NCBI RefSeq assembly: GCF_000442275.2
Contig: NZ_KE557310.1
Location: forward strand, 1-64,000
Origin: Litoreibacter arenae DSM 19593
GTDB taxonomy: Bacteria; Pseudomonadota; Alphaproteobacteria; Rhodobacterales; Rhodobacteraceae
Reading direction: 5' to 3'
DNA length: 64,000 nucleotides
Shown here: positions 7,356 to 17,314 of the stretch, one piece after another
How positions within the stretch are numbered: the first letter of the stretch is position 1
Layout of the letters: each line of letters begins with the position of its first letter
Made by a program: the position numbers and the translations under genes
The notes under the pieces: generated by a model
Seen by the model: the letters and a program-made list of their open reading frames with translations, nothing else
The model's database searches: none
What the model was told of the DNA's origin: nothing

Positions 7356-9629
7356 TCAGCTACACTTCGAATGCCCACAAGCGCCACAAGTCATGCAACC
7401 TTCGACCATGCGCATATCGTACTGCCCGCAACTCGGACACGCAGGCCCCCGGTTGCCGTTGAGGTTCACAACCTGCGCCTGAGGATCGGCCTTCAGGCCC
7501 ATTCCCTCGCCCGCGATGAAGCCAGTGGCGATCATGTGTTTCTCGATCACCCCGCCAATAGCCGCCAAAATGGAAGGGATATATTTTCCCTGCATCCACG
7601 CGCCGCCACGGGGGTCAAACACGGCCTTCAGTTCTTCGACCACAAAGGACACATCCCCGCCCCTCCGGAATACCGCCGAGATCATGCGGGTCAGCGCCAC
7701 GGTCCAGGCAAAGTGCTCCATGTTCTTGGAGTTGATGAAAACCTCGAACGGGCGCCTGTGGCCGTTCAACACGATGTCGTTGATGGTGATGTAGATAGCA
7801 TGCTCGCTGTCGGGCCATTTCACCTTATAGGTCTGGCCTTCCAACTCCGCCGGACGATCCAGCGGCTCGGACATATAGATTACATCGCCATCCGTAGCTG
7901 TTTCCGGATTTTCAGATGGCGTGGTATCGGCGCTCTCCGACACGCTCAGAACCGATCCCGTCACTGCGTTAGGGCGGTAGGTGGTGCAACCTTTGCAGCC
8001 GGTATCCCACGCCGCCATGTATACGTCCTTGAAGGCGTCAAAGCTGATATCCTCGGGGCAGTTGATGGTCTTGGAAATTGACGAATCCACCCATTTCTGC
8101 GCCGCCGCCTGCATGCGCACATGATCCAGCGGGGCCAAGGTTTGCGCATTGACGAAATAATCGGGCAACTCCTTATCACCGAACTTGTCGCGCCACATTT
8201 GCACGGCGTAATCGATCACCTCCTCCTCGGTGCGCGAGCCGTCTTTTTGCAGAACCTTCCGCGTGTAAGCGTAGGCGAAGACCGGTTCGATCCCCGAGGA
8301 CACGTTGCCCGCATAAAGCGAAATCGTCCCGGTCGGCGCGATGGAAGTCAACAGCGCGTTGCGGATACCATGTTCGCGGATCGCGTCGCGCACGTCCCCG
8401 TCCATCGCCTGCATGGTGCCGGACGCCAGATAGGCCTCCGCGTCGAATAGGGGAAACGCCCCCTTCTCCTTCGCCAAATCCACCGAGGCCAGATATGCGG
8501 CGCGGGCGACCGCGTGCAACCACCGCTCCGTCAGACGCGCCGCCTCCTCGGAGCCATAGCGCGAACCGACCATGAGAAGTGCATCAGCCAAGCCGGTCAC
8601 ACCCAGCCCGATCCGCCGTTTCGCAGCTGCTTCCCGAGCCTGCGCCTCCAACGGAAACTTGGACGCATCGACCACATTGTCCATCATTCGGACGGCTACA
8701 GCGACCAATTCTGTCAGTTTTGCAACATCCAGGTCTGCGCCCTCTTCAAACGGACGGTCGACCAGTCGGGCCAGATTGATCGAGCCCAGCAGGCACGCGC
8801 CATAGGGCGGCAAAGGCTGTTCACCGCACGGGTTGGTGGCCGCGATCTGCTCAACATAGGACAGGTTGTTGGCCTGATTGATCCGGTCGATGAAGATGAC
8901 GCCCGGCTCGGCATAGTCATAGGTGCCGCGCATGATCTTGTTCCACAGATCAAGCGCCTGCACGGTCTTGTAGACCTTGCCGTCGAAGACCAGCTCCCAA
9001 GGGCCATCGGCCTTCACCGCATCCATGAAATCGTCCGTAATCAGTACGGAAAGGTTGAACATGCGCAGCCGAGCGGAGTCCTGTTTGGCGGCGATGAACG
9101 CCTCTACGTCGGGGTGGTCGCAGCGCATGGTCGCCATCATCGCGCCACGTCGCGAGCCTGCGGACATAATCGTGCGACACATCGCGTCCCACACATCCAT
9201 AAACGACAGCGGGCCAGAGGCGTCCGCCGCTACGCCCTTCACATCCGCACCTTTGGGCCGGATGGTCGAGAAATCGTAGCCAATACCGCCGCCCTGCTGC
9301 ATGGTCAGCGCGGCCTCTTTCAGCATCTCGAAAATACCGCCCATATTGTCGGGGATCGTGCCCATCACGAAGCAGTTGAACAGCGTCACCGACCGCTTGG
9401 TACCGGCGCCTGCGATGATCCGGCCTGCAGGCAGGTATTTGAAGTCCGACAGCGCGTCGTAAAACGTCTCTTCCCACTTCGCAGGATCGTCCTCGACCTT
9501 CGCCAGATCACGGGCGATGCGCCGCCAAGTATCCTCGACCGTCTGATCCACCGGAGTGCCGTCCGCGTCCTTGAAGCGGTACTTCATATCCCAAATTTGC
9601 TCGGCAATGGGGGCGGCGAAAGCGGTCAT
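7356..9629 (-). CDS. nrdJ: Adenosylcobalamin-dependent (class II) ribonucleotide reductase
   Basis: This 757-residue enzyme reduces ribonucleotides to deoxyribonucleotides with B12 as radical generator, independent of oxygen. Visible active-site features are N266, C268 and E270 in TNPCGEQPLPP, a redox Cys pair at C86 (LFNCFVMG) and C279 (YGACLLGS), and a C-terminal cysteine cluster (CPSCG then CMTCGACG) near residues 730-757 that binds zinc or relays electrons. Length fits the alphaproteobacterial NrdJ family. It is divergent from the DUF1489 gene, with only 63 bases between them. No cobalamin riboswitch fits there, but a possible NrdR box does. Confidence 0.95.
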   Translation of the reverse strand: MTAFAAPIAEQIWDMKYRFKDADGTPVDQTVEDTWRRIARDLAKVEDDPAKWEETFYDALSDFKYLPAGRIIAGAGTKRSVTLFNCFVMGTIPDNMGGIFEMLKEAALTMQQGGGIGYDFSTIRPKGADVKGVAADASGPLSFMDVWDAMCRTIMSAGSRRGAMMATMRCDHPDVEAFIAAKQDSARLRMFNLSVLITDDFMDAVKADGPWELVFDGKVYKTVQALDLWNKIMRGTYDYAEPGVIFIDRINQANNLSYVEQIAATNPCGEQPLPPYGACLLGSINLARLVDRPFEEGADLDVAKLTELVAVAVRMMDNVVDASKFPLEAQAREAAAKRRIGLGVTGLADALLMVGSRYGSEEAARLTERWLHAVARAAYLASVDLAKEKGAFPLFDAEAYLASGTMQAMDGDVRDAIREHGIRNALLTSIAPTGTISLYAGNVSSGIEPVFAYAYTRKVLQKDGSRTEEEVIDYAVQMWRDKFGDKELPDYFVNAQTLAPLDHVRMQAAAQKWVDSSISKTINCPEDISFDAFKDVYMAAWDTGCKGCTTYRPNAVTGSVLSVSESADTTPSENPETATDGDVIYMSEPLDRPAELEGQTYKVKWPDSEHAIYITINDIVLNGHRRPFEVFINSKNMEHFAWTVALTRMISAVFRRGGDVSFVVEELKAVFDPRGGAWMQGKYIPSILAAIGGVIEKHMIATGFIAGEGMGLKADPQAQVVNLNGNRGPACPSCGQYDMRMVEGCMTCGACGHSKCS

Positions 9630-9677
9630 ATCGGCATCCTAGGGGTTGGAATCGCATTGAAGTCGGGAGCGGGAAGC

Positions 9678-9693
9678 ATACAATATATAGATA
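9678..9693. promoter_or_regulatory. Possible NrdR box upstream of nrdJ
   Basis: The core CAATATATAG (9681-9690) fits the NrdR-box core CWATATATWG exactly, while the outer positions match poorly (12 of 16 overall). It lies about 50 bases upstream of the nrdJ start. NrdR represses ribonucleotide reductase genes when dATP/ATP is high. Only one box is seen, whereas NrdR usually binds two, so this stays tentative. Confidence 0.4.
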
Positions 9694-10115
9694 TGATCAA
9701 TCTCATCAAGCTAAGCGTTGGCACAGAATCGGTAGAAAGCCTGCAAGCGTGGCACAATTCACCGCGCCCGAAAGGTCCCGATGGCCTGCCCCGCCATATC
9801 ACCCGCATGTGGCCCAAGCGGGAGGCCGAACTACTGGACGGCGGCTCCATCTATTGGGTCATCAAGGGCGTGGTGCAGGCCCGCCAGAAATTGCTGCGTC
9901 TGGATGAGGTTATCGGAGAAGACGGCATCCGCCGCTGTGCGCTGGTGTTCGAGCCGGAGCTGATCCGCACCGCCCCTGTCCTGAAGAAGCCGTTCCAAGG
10001 CTGGCGCTACCTCAAACCAGAGGACGCGCCGCCCGACATATCCGCCCGCCGCGCCACGGAAGACGCGCTGCCGCCAGAGTTGTCCGCTGCCCTAGCCGAT
10101 ATCGGTATTCTCTAG
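9693..10115 (+). CDS. DUF1489 family protein
   Basis: A 140-residue conserved alphaproteobacterial protein of unknown function, recognised by the INLIKLSVGTES start, the RHITRMWPKR segment and the GGSIYWVIKG...RQ...RLDEV block. The frame is open for over 1 kb upstream, but that part is the shadow of nrdJ; ATG at 9693 is the first plausible start. No signal peptide or membrane helix is present. Its last 24 bases overlap the end of hisG on the other strand. Function cannot be inferred from the neighbours. Confidence 0.85.
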   Translation: MINLIKLSVGTESVESLQAWHNSPRPKGPDGLPRHITRMWPKREAELLDGGSIYWVIKGVVQARQKLLRLDEVIGEDGIRRCALVFEPELIRTAPVLKKPFQGWRYLKPEDAPPDISARRATEDALPPELSAALADIGIL

Positions 10116-10790
10116 CCCCAGAACCCGTGTCAAACCGGCCAGATCGCAATCTGTCCAGTCAGCCACCTTGCTGGCAAACAAGGTCGCCTGAGACGCCAAA
10201 ATCGGCCCGTCCGACAACATCCGCAAATGGTTCGCCTCCAGCGTGGCACCAGTGGAGGTGATGTCCGCCACCGCCTCCGCCGTCAGGTTCGCCACGGTGC
10301 CCTCCGTGGCCCCTTGGCTGTCGACCAACTGATAATCCGCGACCCCATGCTTTTGCAGGTATTCCCGCACCAACCGATGGTACTTGGTGGCGATCCGTAA
10401 CCGAAACCCGTGTTCTTTTCGAAACGCGGCGGCAGCGGCGTCGAGGTCGTCGACGGTCTCCACATCCACCCAGAAGTTCGGCACGGCGATAATCAGGTCG
10501 GCATGGCCAAAGCCCATCTCCGCCAGCGTCTCGGTTTTCTCGAACCAAAGCGGCATCTTCTCACGCACCATATCGGTGCCGGTCACGCCCAGATGAATGC
10601 GCCCCGCCGCCAGCTCGCGCGGGATCTCGCCCGCTGATAGCAACACCAGCGACACGCCATCCACGCCTGACACCTCCGCCGCATATTCGCGGTCGGAGCC
10701 GGTTCGCGCCAGCGTCACGCCCCGCGCGGCGAACCACGCAAACGTGTCCTCCATCAACCGCCCCTTGGAGGGGATGCCCAGCTTTATCAT
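10092..10790 (-). CDS. hisG: ATP phosphoribosyltransferase catalytic subunit, short form
   Basis: HisG joins ATP and PRPP in the first step of histidine synthesis. At 232 residues it is the short form without the C-terminal regulatory domain, which needs HisZ for activity and feedback control; hisZ lies directly upstream with a 4-base overlap. The N-terminal KLGIPSKGRLMEDT and the VDSQGATEGTVANLTAEAV segment identify the family. It is the last gene of a hisS-hisZ-hisG operon and its end overlaps DUF1489. Confidence 0.95.
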   Translation of the reverse strand: MIKLGIPSKGRLMEDTFAWFAARGVTLARTGSDREYAAEVSGVDGVSLVLLSAGEIPRELAAGRIHLGVTGTDMVREKMPLWFEKTETLAEMGFGHADLIIAVPNFWVDVETVDDLDAAAAAFRKEHGFRLRIATKYHRLVREYLQKHGVADYQLVDSQGATEGTVANLTAEAVADITSTGATLEANHLRMLSDGPILASQATLFASKVADWTDCDLAGLTRVLGLENTDIG

Positions 10791-11818
10791 AGCAGGGCCT
10801 CCAGCAATTCGGGCCGGATCACACCACCCACGGCGGGGATTTCCCGACCCTGCCCCAGCACGCGGGTCAGCGCGTCGTAGCGCCCGCCTGTGGCGACCGG
10901 CACCGGATTGCCCGCATGAAAGCCGAAGACGAAACCGTCGTAGTATTCCATCGTGGTGCGCCCGTAGGTGCCGGAAAATGGCAGAGCATCCACGTCGACG
11001 CCGCGCTTTGCCAGCGCAGCCAAGCGCGCCTCGAACCGGTCCAGCGCAGGCTTGATCGCGGGCAAATCCTGCGCGATCTCGCGCAACTGCGCCAAGGCGA
11101 TCGGGGCCATGTCGGACACCTCAAGCACAGCCTGCAACGCCCGCAACTCCACCGCATCCAGCGGTGCCGTTTGCGCGTCCTCGCGCAGGGCGACGAGCCG
11201 TGCCTCGACCTCCGCGACCGAGCGCATCCCGATCTCCGGCACCTCCGCCCTCACGGAAGGGATAACGCGGGTTAAAGCCTGGCTAAACCGCTCCAGCAAC
11301 GCGCGGAACCGCCCAGGCCGCCACAAGTGGCGCAGCAACGCGGCGCGACGCCGCTCGGTCGTCGACAGCCCCGCAACAGCGGCAATCAGCACGCCAATGT
11401 CGCCTGTTTCCGCCTGCACCGGAGCGCCCTGCAATGCCTCCGCAAACAAGGCGAACACCTCCGCATCCGCGCTCGCGGGATCGCTACGGTCAAACACTTC
11501 GTAGCCCACTTGCAGATATTCCGAGGCGCGACCCGTCCCAGCTTCCTGCTTCCGGAAAACCAGTCCCTGATACGTATATCGCGCAGGCTCCGCCCCGTCC
11601 GCCATATGCCGCTGCACCACAGGAACGGTGAAATCCGGTCGCAACATCTGCTCCCCCAAAACAGGGTCCGAGGTCACATAGGCCCGCGCGCGGATGTCCT
11701 CCCCGTAAAGGTCCAACAGCGTGTCCGCAGGCTGCAAAACAGACGTCTCCACAGGCACCGCGCCCGCGTCGCGGAACAGGGCCGACAGCCGCTCCGTCTG
11801 TTGGCGAACCCGATCCAC
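10787..11818 (-). CDS. hisZ: ATP phosphoribosyltransferase regulatory subunit
   Basis: This 343-residue paralogue of class II histidyl-tRNA synthetase lacks aminoacylation activity and forms the regulatory half of the HisG-HisZ complex. Recognisable parts are RPDFTVPVVQRHM (motif 2-like), RYTYQGLVFRKQEAG, and the C-terminal GGRYDALTRVLG. It overlaps hisS by one base and hisG by four, so the three genes are very likely co-translated, tying histidine synthesis to histidyl-tRNA charging. Confidence 0.92.
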   Translation of the reverse strand: MDRVRQQTERLSALFRDAGAVPVETSVLQPADTLLDLYGEDIRARAYVTSDPVLGEQMLRPDFTVPVVQRHMADGAEPARYTYQGLVFRKQEAGTGRASEYLQVGYEVFDRSDPASADAEVFALFAEALQGAPVQAETGDIGVLIAAVAGLSTTERRRAALLRHLWRPGRFRALLERFSQALTRVIPSVRAEVPEIGMRSVAEVEARLVALREDAQTAPLDAVELRALQAVLEVSDMAPIALAQLREIAQDLPAIKPALDRFEARLAALAKRGVDVDALPFSGTYGRTTMEYYDGFVFGFHAGNPVPVATGGRYDALTRVLGQGREIPAVGGVIRPELLEALL

Positions 11819-13392
11819 TAGCCCAGCATCTTCTTGACTTCAGACACCAAATCGCCCCGCGCGACTTCACGCTGCGCGGGCTGGTCTTTCCATTCCTCGT
11901 GGGTCGCGGTCTCAGCGATCTTCGCGCCCAGCACAAGGTCCTTGACCTGCAGCACGCCCCGCTCCGCCTCGTCGGAACCTTCGATAATGGCTATCGGCGC
12001 GTTCCGTTTGTCGGCGTATTTCAACTGGTTGCCGAAGTTCTTGGGATTGCCCAGATAGACCTCCGCACGGATACCGGCGGCCCGCAGCTCGCCCACGATG
12101 CTTTGGTATTCCGCCATCCGCGCGCGATCCATGACGGTCACGATCACCGGGCCAACCGTGTCTTTGCCCAAGCGGCCTTTCGCGTGCAGTGCGGCCAGCA
12201 GCCGGTCGACGCCGATCGAGACCCCCGTCGCAGGCACTTCCTGCCCAGTGAACCGCTTGACCAGATCGTCATAACGGCCCCCGCCAGCGACCGAGCCGAA
12301 CTGCCGCGGGCGGCCCTTCTCGTCCTTGATTTCGAAGGTCAGCTCCGCCTCGTAGACGGGACCGGTATAGTAGCCAAGACCACGGACGACGGAGGGGTCG
12401 ATGACTATGCGGTCGGGGCCGTAGCCTTGGGCGGCGAGTAGTTCAGCCATAGTTTCGAGTTCGGCGACGCCTTCAAGACCTACTTCACTCTCGCCGATCA
12501 AAGATCGAAGCTGCTGAAGTGCAATGCTGTTCCAAGCAATTTGCGCATCAGTGAATTTTCTCGCGTTTTCTAGGCCAAAAGTGTTTTCTACATGCTGCAG
12601 ACCACCAGTCGCTACTTTCATGACTTGCTGAAGGATGTCTTGAGAAGCTGTTGCGAACCGCAGTATGTGATCGATCGTCGAACTGTTCAAATCAGCGCCC
12701 TTGGTGAAGTCACCGCTTTCGTCTTTGCGGCCCTCTCCCAAAAGCGACCGAACCCCGTCCGGTCCCAGCCGGTCCAGCTTGTCGATGGCCCGCAACACGA
12801 TCCCGCGCTCGTCGACTTTGTCGTCACCGGACAGCCCCGCGACCTCCATCACCCCGTTCAAAACCTTGCGGTTGTTCACGCGCACAATGTAGTCGCCGCG
12901 CTCGATCCCAACCGCCTCCAGCGTGTCGGCCAACATCGCGCAAATCTCGGCATCCGCCGCCACTGAAGGCGCGCCCACCGTATCCGCATCGCATTGATAA
13001 AACTGGCGGAACCGCCCCGGGCCGGGCTTCTCGTTGCGCCAGACCGGACCCATCGCGTAGCGGCGGTACGGCGTCGGCAGATCGTTGCGATACTGCGCGT
13101 AGACGCGGGCCAAGGGCGCGGTCAGGTCATAGCGCAGCGCCAGCCAGTCGGCCTCGTCCTCCTGCCACGCGAACACGCCCTCGTTGGGACGATCCACGTC
13201 GGGCAGGAACTTTCCAAGCGCCTCCACCGTTTCGACCGCGCTGCTTTCCAGTGCGTCGAATCCGTAAAGCTGGTAGACTTCGGAAATCTTGTCCAGCATC
13301 GCCTTTCGCTGAGTGACCTCCGCGCCGAAATAGTCGCGGAACCCTTTCGGGGTCTCGGCCTTGGGGCGGGGCTGCTTTTTGACTTTGGCCAT
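11818..13392 (-). CDS. hisS: Histidyl-tRNA synthetase
   Basis: The 524-residue class IIa synthetase charges tRNA-His. Motifs seen are PKGFRDYFG near residue 15, the motif 2 region [41 protein letters not shown] for histidine binding, [11 protein letters not shown], and motif 3 as [13 protein letters not shown]. It is longer than the E. coli enzyme (about 420 residues), as in the alphaproteobacterial branch. It is the first gene of the hisS-hisZ-hisG operon. Confidence 0.96.
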   Translation of the reverse strand: MAKVKKQPRPKAETPKGFRDYFGAEVTQRKAMLDKISEVYQLYGFDALESSAVETVEALGKFLPDVDRPNEGVFAWQEDEADWLALRYDLTAPLARVYAQYRNDLPTPYRRYAMGPVWRNEKPGPGRFRQFYQCDADTVGAPSVAADAEICAMLADTLEAVGIERGDYIVRVNNRKVLNGVMEVAGLSGDDKVDERGIVLRAIDKLDRLGPDGVRSLLGEGRKDESGDFTKGADLNSSTIDHILRFATASQDILQQVMKVATGGLQHVENTFGLENARKFTDAQIAWNSIALQQLRSLIGESEVGLEGVAELETMAELLAAQGYGPDRIVIDPSVVRGLGYYTGPVYEAELTFEIKDEKGRPRQFGSVAGGGRYDDLVKRFTGQEVPATGVSIGVDRLLAALHAKGRLGKDTVGPVIVTVMDRARMAEYQSIVGELRAAGIRAEVYLGNPKNFGNQLKYADKRNAPIAIIEGSDEAERGVLQVKDLVLGAKIAETATHEEWKDQPAQREVARGDLVSEVKKMLG

Positions 13393-13494
13393 GGCGGGCT
13401 GTCCTGCTTGTATTGTTCGGCCCAGCCTTTACCCCGCAGCCCTTGCGGGGGCAAGCAAAGCGCCATATCTGCGACATGAAAACCGGAGGTTCCC

Positions 13495-13698
13495 ATGACT
13501 GACACGACCCAGCTGGAAGAGAAAATCGCCCACCTGACCCGCACGGTCGAGGATATGTCCGACATCGTGGCCCGTCAGGAAGCCGAAATCGCCACCCTGA
13601 CCCGCCGCGTGGAAATGCTGATGCAACGCTCCGCCGAGCAGGAGCTGGACGTCGGCGGCACCGCCGTTCTGGCCGACCAACGCCCGCCGCATTGGTAG
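13495..13698 (+). CDS. slyX: SlyX family protein
   Basis: A 67-residue, almost entirely coiled-coil protein: heptads from LEEKIAHLTRTVEDMSDIV through TLTRRVEMLMQR, then the typical PPHW end of SlyX. Function in the family is unknown. It stands alone between the divergent hisS and the convergent dnaE, whose stop codon is almost adjacent. The start ATG at 13495 has a GGAGG ribosome site 6 bases upstream. Confidence 0.85.
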   Translation: MTDTTQLEEKIAHLTRTVEDMSDIVARQEAEIATLTRRVEMLMQRSAEQELDVGGTAVLADQRPPHW

Positions 13699-13699
13699 G

Positions 13700-16600
13700 C
13701 TAGACCTCTTCCACCATCACCACGCCACCCAGCGACTTGATCGCGCCCTTGACCTGCGGGTTGATGGCAAAGCGGTCGCCCAAGGCGACCTCCACTTCGC
13801 CTGGCAGATCAGGCGACATGAGGCATAGCGACACCGGCCCCCGCGCGCGGATCTTGGGGTCTTGGCCGGAGCGTTCCAGCACCGAGGCAATCGCCCCGAT
13901 GGCGCTGTCGTCCTCTACGAAAATCTTCAGGCCCAGCGAGCCCGCATCCGCCACCGCGCCATCCACCGGCTGCGCCCCACGGCACAGAAGTTTCAGTTGC
14001 TCCGCCTCCAGTGTGGCCTCCACGGTCAGCACCACATTGGCGCCCGTCACCATATGCTCGCCGGATTTCTCAAGCGTGTCGGAAAACACCGTGACCTCGA
14101 ATTGCCCTGTCGGATCAGATCCTTGCACAAAGGCAAAGCGGTTGCCGCGTGCCGACTTGCGATCCTGACGCCCCGCGATATTCGCCGCCAGTTGCGCCAC
14201 AAACGGCCCGCCTTGGGCACGTTGCTCAATCTCGGTCAGGGTCATGATGCCCTTCCGTTTCAGCGACAGCATGTAGTCATCCAGCGGATGACCCGACAGG
14301 TAGAAACCGATGGCCTTGAACTCCTCCATCAGCCGCTCGGCCGGCAGCCAGTCCTCGACCGGAGACAGACGCGGCTCCGGCAGGTCGTCGCCCGCCTCGC
14401 CGAACAGCGACACTTGATTAGAGTTGCGCTGCTCGTGGATCGCAGCGGAATAGTTCACCAATCCGTCCAACGACGCAAAAACGCGGTTGCGGTTCGGGTC
14501 CAACTGATCAAACGCGCCGGAGCGCGCCAGCATCTCCAACGGCCGCTTGCCGACCCGCTTCAAATCCACCCGCCGCGCGAAGTCGAACAGCGTGGCAAAT
14601 GGCGTGTCACCGCGCCCCTCCGTGACCAGCTTCATCGCTTCGGCACCGACGTTCTTCAGGCCGCCCAGCGCATATATGACCTTGCCGTCGCCCACGGTAA
14701 ACATCGCGTCGGAGCGGTTCACGCAAGGCGGCACCACCTCGATATCCATGCGCTTTGTGACTTCGTCGAAATACGTCGCCAGCTTATCAGTCAGGTGCAA
14801 GTCGCAGTTCATGACGCCCGCCATGAACTCCACCGGATGGTTCGCCTTCAACCACGCCGTCTGGTAGCTGACCACCGCATAGGCCGCCGCGTGGGACTTG
14901 TTGAATCCGTAATTGGCGAATTTCTCAAGCAGGTCAAAGACCTCGCGGGCCTTCTTCGCGTCGACGCCGTTTTCCTTGGCGCCTTTCTCGAATTTGGGCC
15001 GCTCGGCATCCATCGCCTCCTTGATCTTCTTACCCATGGCGCGGCGCAGCAGATCGGCGCCACCAAGCGAGTAACCTGCCATGACCTGCGCGATTTCCAT
15101 CACCTGCTCTTGGTAGACGATGATGCCTTGCGTCTCGGCCAGAATGTGGTCGATCAAAGGGTGAATGGATTCAAGCTCTTTCTGCCCGTTCTTCACCTCG
15201 CAATAGGTGGGGATATTTTCCATCGGGCCGGGCCGGTACAAGGCCACCAATGCGACGATATCCTCGATGCAGGTGGGCTTCATGCGCCGCAGCGCATCCA
15301 TCATTCCCGAACTTTCCACCTGAAAAACAGCCACGGTTTTGGCCGAGGAATATAACTTATACGACTTTTCGTCATCTAGCGGGATCGCGCCGATATCGTT
15401 CTCGGCACCTGCGGGCGGCTCGAACAACGTGTTGCCGTCGGCGTCCACATGAAGGGGCCGAGAGGGTATAATCAAGTCGATGGCATTCTGGATCACCGTC
15501 AGGGTTTTCAGCCCCAGAAAGTCGAACTTTACCAGCCCCGCCTGCTCCACCCATTTCATGTTGAACTGCGTCGCAGGCATGTCGGAGCGCGGGTCTTGAT
15601 AAAGCGGCACAAGCTCGTCCAGCGGGCGGTCGCCGATCACCACACCCGCCGCGTGGGTCGAGGCATTGCGCAGCAGGCCTTCGACCTGCTGGCCATAATC
15701 CAAAAGCCGCGCCACGACCTCTTCGTTCTTGGCCTCTTCGCGCAGCTTCGGCTCGTCGGCCAAGGCCTTTTCGATCGAGACCGGCTTGACCCCTTCCACA
15801 GGGATCATCTTCGACAGGCGGTCCACCTGCCCGTAAGGCATCTGCAACACGCGGCCCACGTCGCGCACGGCTGCCTTGGACAACAGCGCGCCGAAGGTGA
15901 TGATCTGCCCCACCTTGTCGCGGCCGTATTTCTCTTGGACGTAGCGGATCACTTCCTCGCGGCGATCCATGCAAAAGTCGATATCGAAGTCGGGCATGGA
16001 GACCCGTTCGGGGTTCAAAAACCGTTCGAAAAGAAGGGAGTATCGCAACGGATCAAGATCGGTGACCGTCAACGCATAGGCCACCAGAGAGCCCGCGCCG
16101 GAGCCCCGACCGGGCCCTACCGGAATGTCGTGGTCCTTGGCCCATTTGATGAAATCGGCCACGATCAGGAAGTAGCCGGGAAAGCCCATGCCTTCGATGA
16201 TGCCCAACTCGAATTCCAGCCGCGCCTCGTACTCCTCGACCGGTGCGGCGTGGGGGATCACGGCCAGCCGCGCTTTCAGTCCCTCTTGGGCCTGGCGGCG
16301 CAATTCCTCGACCTCGTCATCGGCGAATTTGGGCAAGATCGGGTCGCGCTTGTAGACTTTGAACGCGCAGCGCTGCGCAATTTCCACGGTGTTTTCCAAA
16401 GCCTCCGGCAGATCGGCAAACAACGTCGCCATTTCCTGCGGTGACTTGAAATAGTGCTGCGGCGTCAGGCGGCGGCGGTCTTCCTGCTGGTCGACATACG
16501 CGCCTTCGGAAATGCAGATCAGCGCGTCATGCGCCTCGTACATGTCGGGTTTTGGAAAGTAGGCGTCGTTGGTTGCGACCAGCGGCAGGCCCATTGCGTA

Positions 16601-17197
16601 GGCCAGTTCCACGTGCCCGCGCTCGGATTTCTGCTCGGCCTCCGGCAAGCCGCCATCAACGGGGTGGCGTTGCAATTCGACGTAGAGGCGGTCGGGATAG
16701 ATCTGCGCCAACTCGCGCATAAGCCCTTCTGCCTTGGGCATTTGCCCCGCTTGCAGCAACCGCCCGATGGGACCGTCCGGCCCGCCCGTCAGGCAGATCA
16801 GCCCTTCATTGTGGACGTCCAGCTGCGCCACGGAGACTTGCGGTAACTGCCCGTCTGACTCCAGATACAGGCAGGAGTTCAGTTTCATCAGGTTTTGATA
16901 GCCGCGTTCGGTTTGTGCAAGCAGCACGATGGGTGCGGGGTCGCGCGGACGCTCACCCGGAGCGGCTTGCTCGTAGGTCAGATCGACCTGACAGCCGATG
17001 ATCGGCTGGATGCCTGCGCCGGATGCGTATTCCGAAAACTCCAATGCTGCGAACATGTTATTGGTGTCGGTCAACGCGACAGCGGGCATGCCAGCGGCGG
17101 CGCAGAGGCCCGGCAGTTTCTTCAGGCGCAGGGCGCCTTCCAGCAGGGAATACTCGGAATGCGTGCGGAGATGGATGAATCGGGGGATGCTGCTCAT
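13700..17197 (-). CDS. dnaE: DNA polymerase III alpha subunit
   Basis: The replicative polymerase, 1165 residues. In order: N-terminal PHP domain (FIHLRTHSEYSLLEGAL, residues 7-23), the polymerase core with GPGRGSGAGSLVAY near 362 and the catalytic Asp residues in PDFDIDFC (D403, D405), the fingers and tau-binding region, a helix-hairpin-helix segment near residue 830, and an OB-fold near residues 980-1060. Length is normal for DnaE1. It runs leftward, convergent with slyX and divergent from the ArsR-type gene. Confidence 0.96.
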   Translation of the reverse strand: MSSIPRFIHLRTHSEYSLLEGALRLKKLPGLCAAAGMPAVALTDTNNMFAALEFSEYASGAGIQPIIGCQVDLTYEQAAPGERPRDPAPIVLLAQTERGYQNLMKLNSCLYLESDGQLPQVSVAQLDVHNEGLICLTGGPDGPIGRLLQAGQMPKAEGLMRELAQIYPDRLYVELQRHPVDGGLPEAEQKSERGHVELAYAMGLPLVATNDAYFPKPDMYEAHDALICISEGAYVDQQEDRRRLTPQHYFKSPQEMATLFADLPEALENTVEIAQRCAFKVYKRDPILPKFADDEVEELRRQAQEGLKARLAVIPHAAPVEEYEARLEFELGIIEGMGFPGYFLIVADFIKWAKDHDIPVGPGRGSGAGSLVAYALTVTDLDPLRYSLLFERFLNPERVSMPDFDIDFCMDRREEVIRYVQEKYGRDKVGQIITFGALLSKAAVRDVGRVLQMPYGQVDRLSKMIPVEGVKPVSIEKALADEPKLREEAKNEEVVARLLDYGQQVEGLLRNASTHAAGVVIGDRPLDELVPLYQDPRSDMPATQFNMKWVEQAGLVKFDFLGLKTLTVIQNAIDLIIPSRPLHVDADGNTLFEPPAGAENDIGAIPLDDEKSYKLYSSAKTVAVFQVESSGMMDALRRMKPTCIEDIVALVALYRPGPMENIPTYCEVKNGQKELESIHPLIDHILAETQGIIVYQEQVMEIAQVMAGYSLGGADLLRRAMGKKIKEAMDAERPKFEKGAKENGVDAKKAREVFDLLEKFANYGFNKSHAAAYAVVSYQTAWLKANHPVEFMAGVMNCDLHLTDKLATYFDEVTKRMDIEVVPPCVNRSDAMFTVGDGKVIYALGGLKNVGAEAMKLVTEGRGDTPFATLFDFARRVDLKRVGKRPLEMLARSGAFDQLDPNRNRVFASLDGLVNYSAAIHEQRNSNQVSLFGEAGDDLPEPRLSPVEDWLPAERLMEEFKAIGFYLSGHPLDDYMLSLKRKGIMTLTEIEQRAQGGPFVAQLAANIAGRQDRKSARGNRFAFVQGSDPTGQFEVTVFSDTLEKSGEHMVTGANVVLTVEATLEAEQLKLLCRGAQPVDGAVADAGSLGLKIFVEDDSAIGAIASVLERSGQDPKIRARGPVSLCLMSPDLPGEVEVALGDRFAINPQVKGAIKSLGGVVMVEEV

Positions 17198-17251
17198 GGG
17201 ATCACATTAGGATGCACCCCGCCCCTCGGAAACCCCGAAACCACCGCAGTT

Positions 17252-17301
17252 GTGTACACCACGTACGCCGCGTACATGAGATTGCCAATTTTGTACAAAA
17301 T
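17252..17301. promoter_or_regulatory. GTAC ladder and 14-base palindrome, candidate ArsR-type operator
   Basis: Four GTAC centres lie at 17254, 17263, 17272 and 17293, spaced 9, 9 and 21 bases. The first sits in the palindrome GTGTACAC and the last in the perfect palindrome ATTTTGTACAAAAT (17288-17301), which abuts or overlaps the regulator start. The position between dnaE and the regulator suggests autoregulation. Confidence 0.5.
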
Positions 17302-17314
17302 GTTAGTTAGACCC

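Noticed and set aside
7001-7462. 153-residue plus-strand frame between the retron and nrdJ
   Set aside because: It crosses the msr-msd element and the nrdJ 3' end and has no ribosome site or homologous features.
8514-9692. Long N-terminal extension of the DUF1489 frame
   Set aside because: It is antisense to nrdJ; the family protein starts at 9693.
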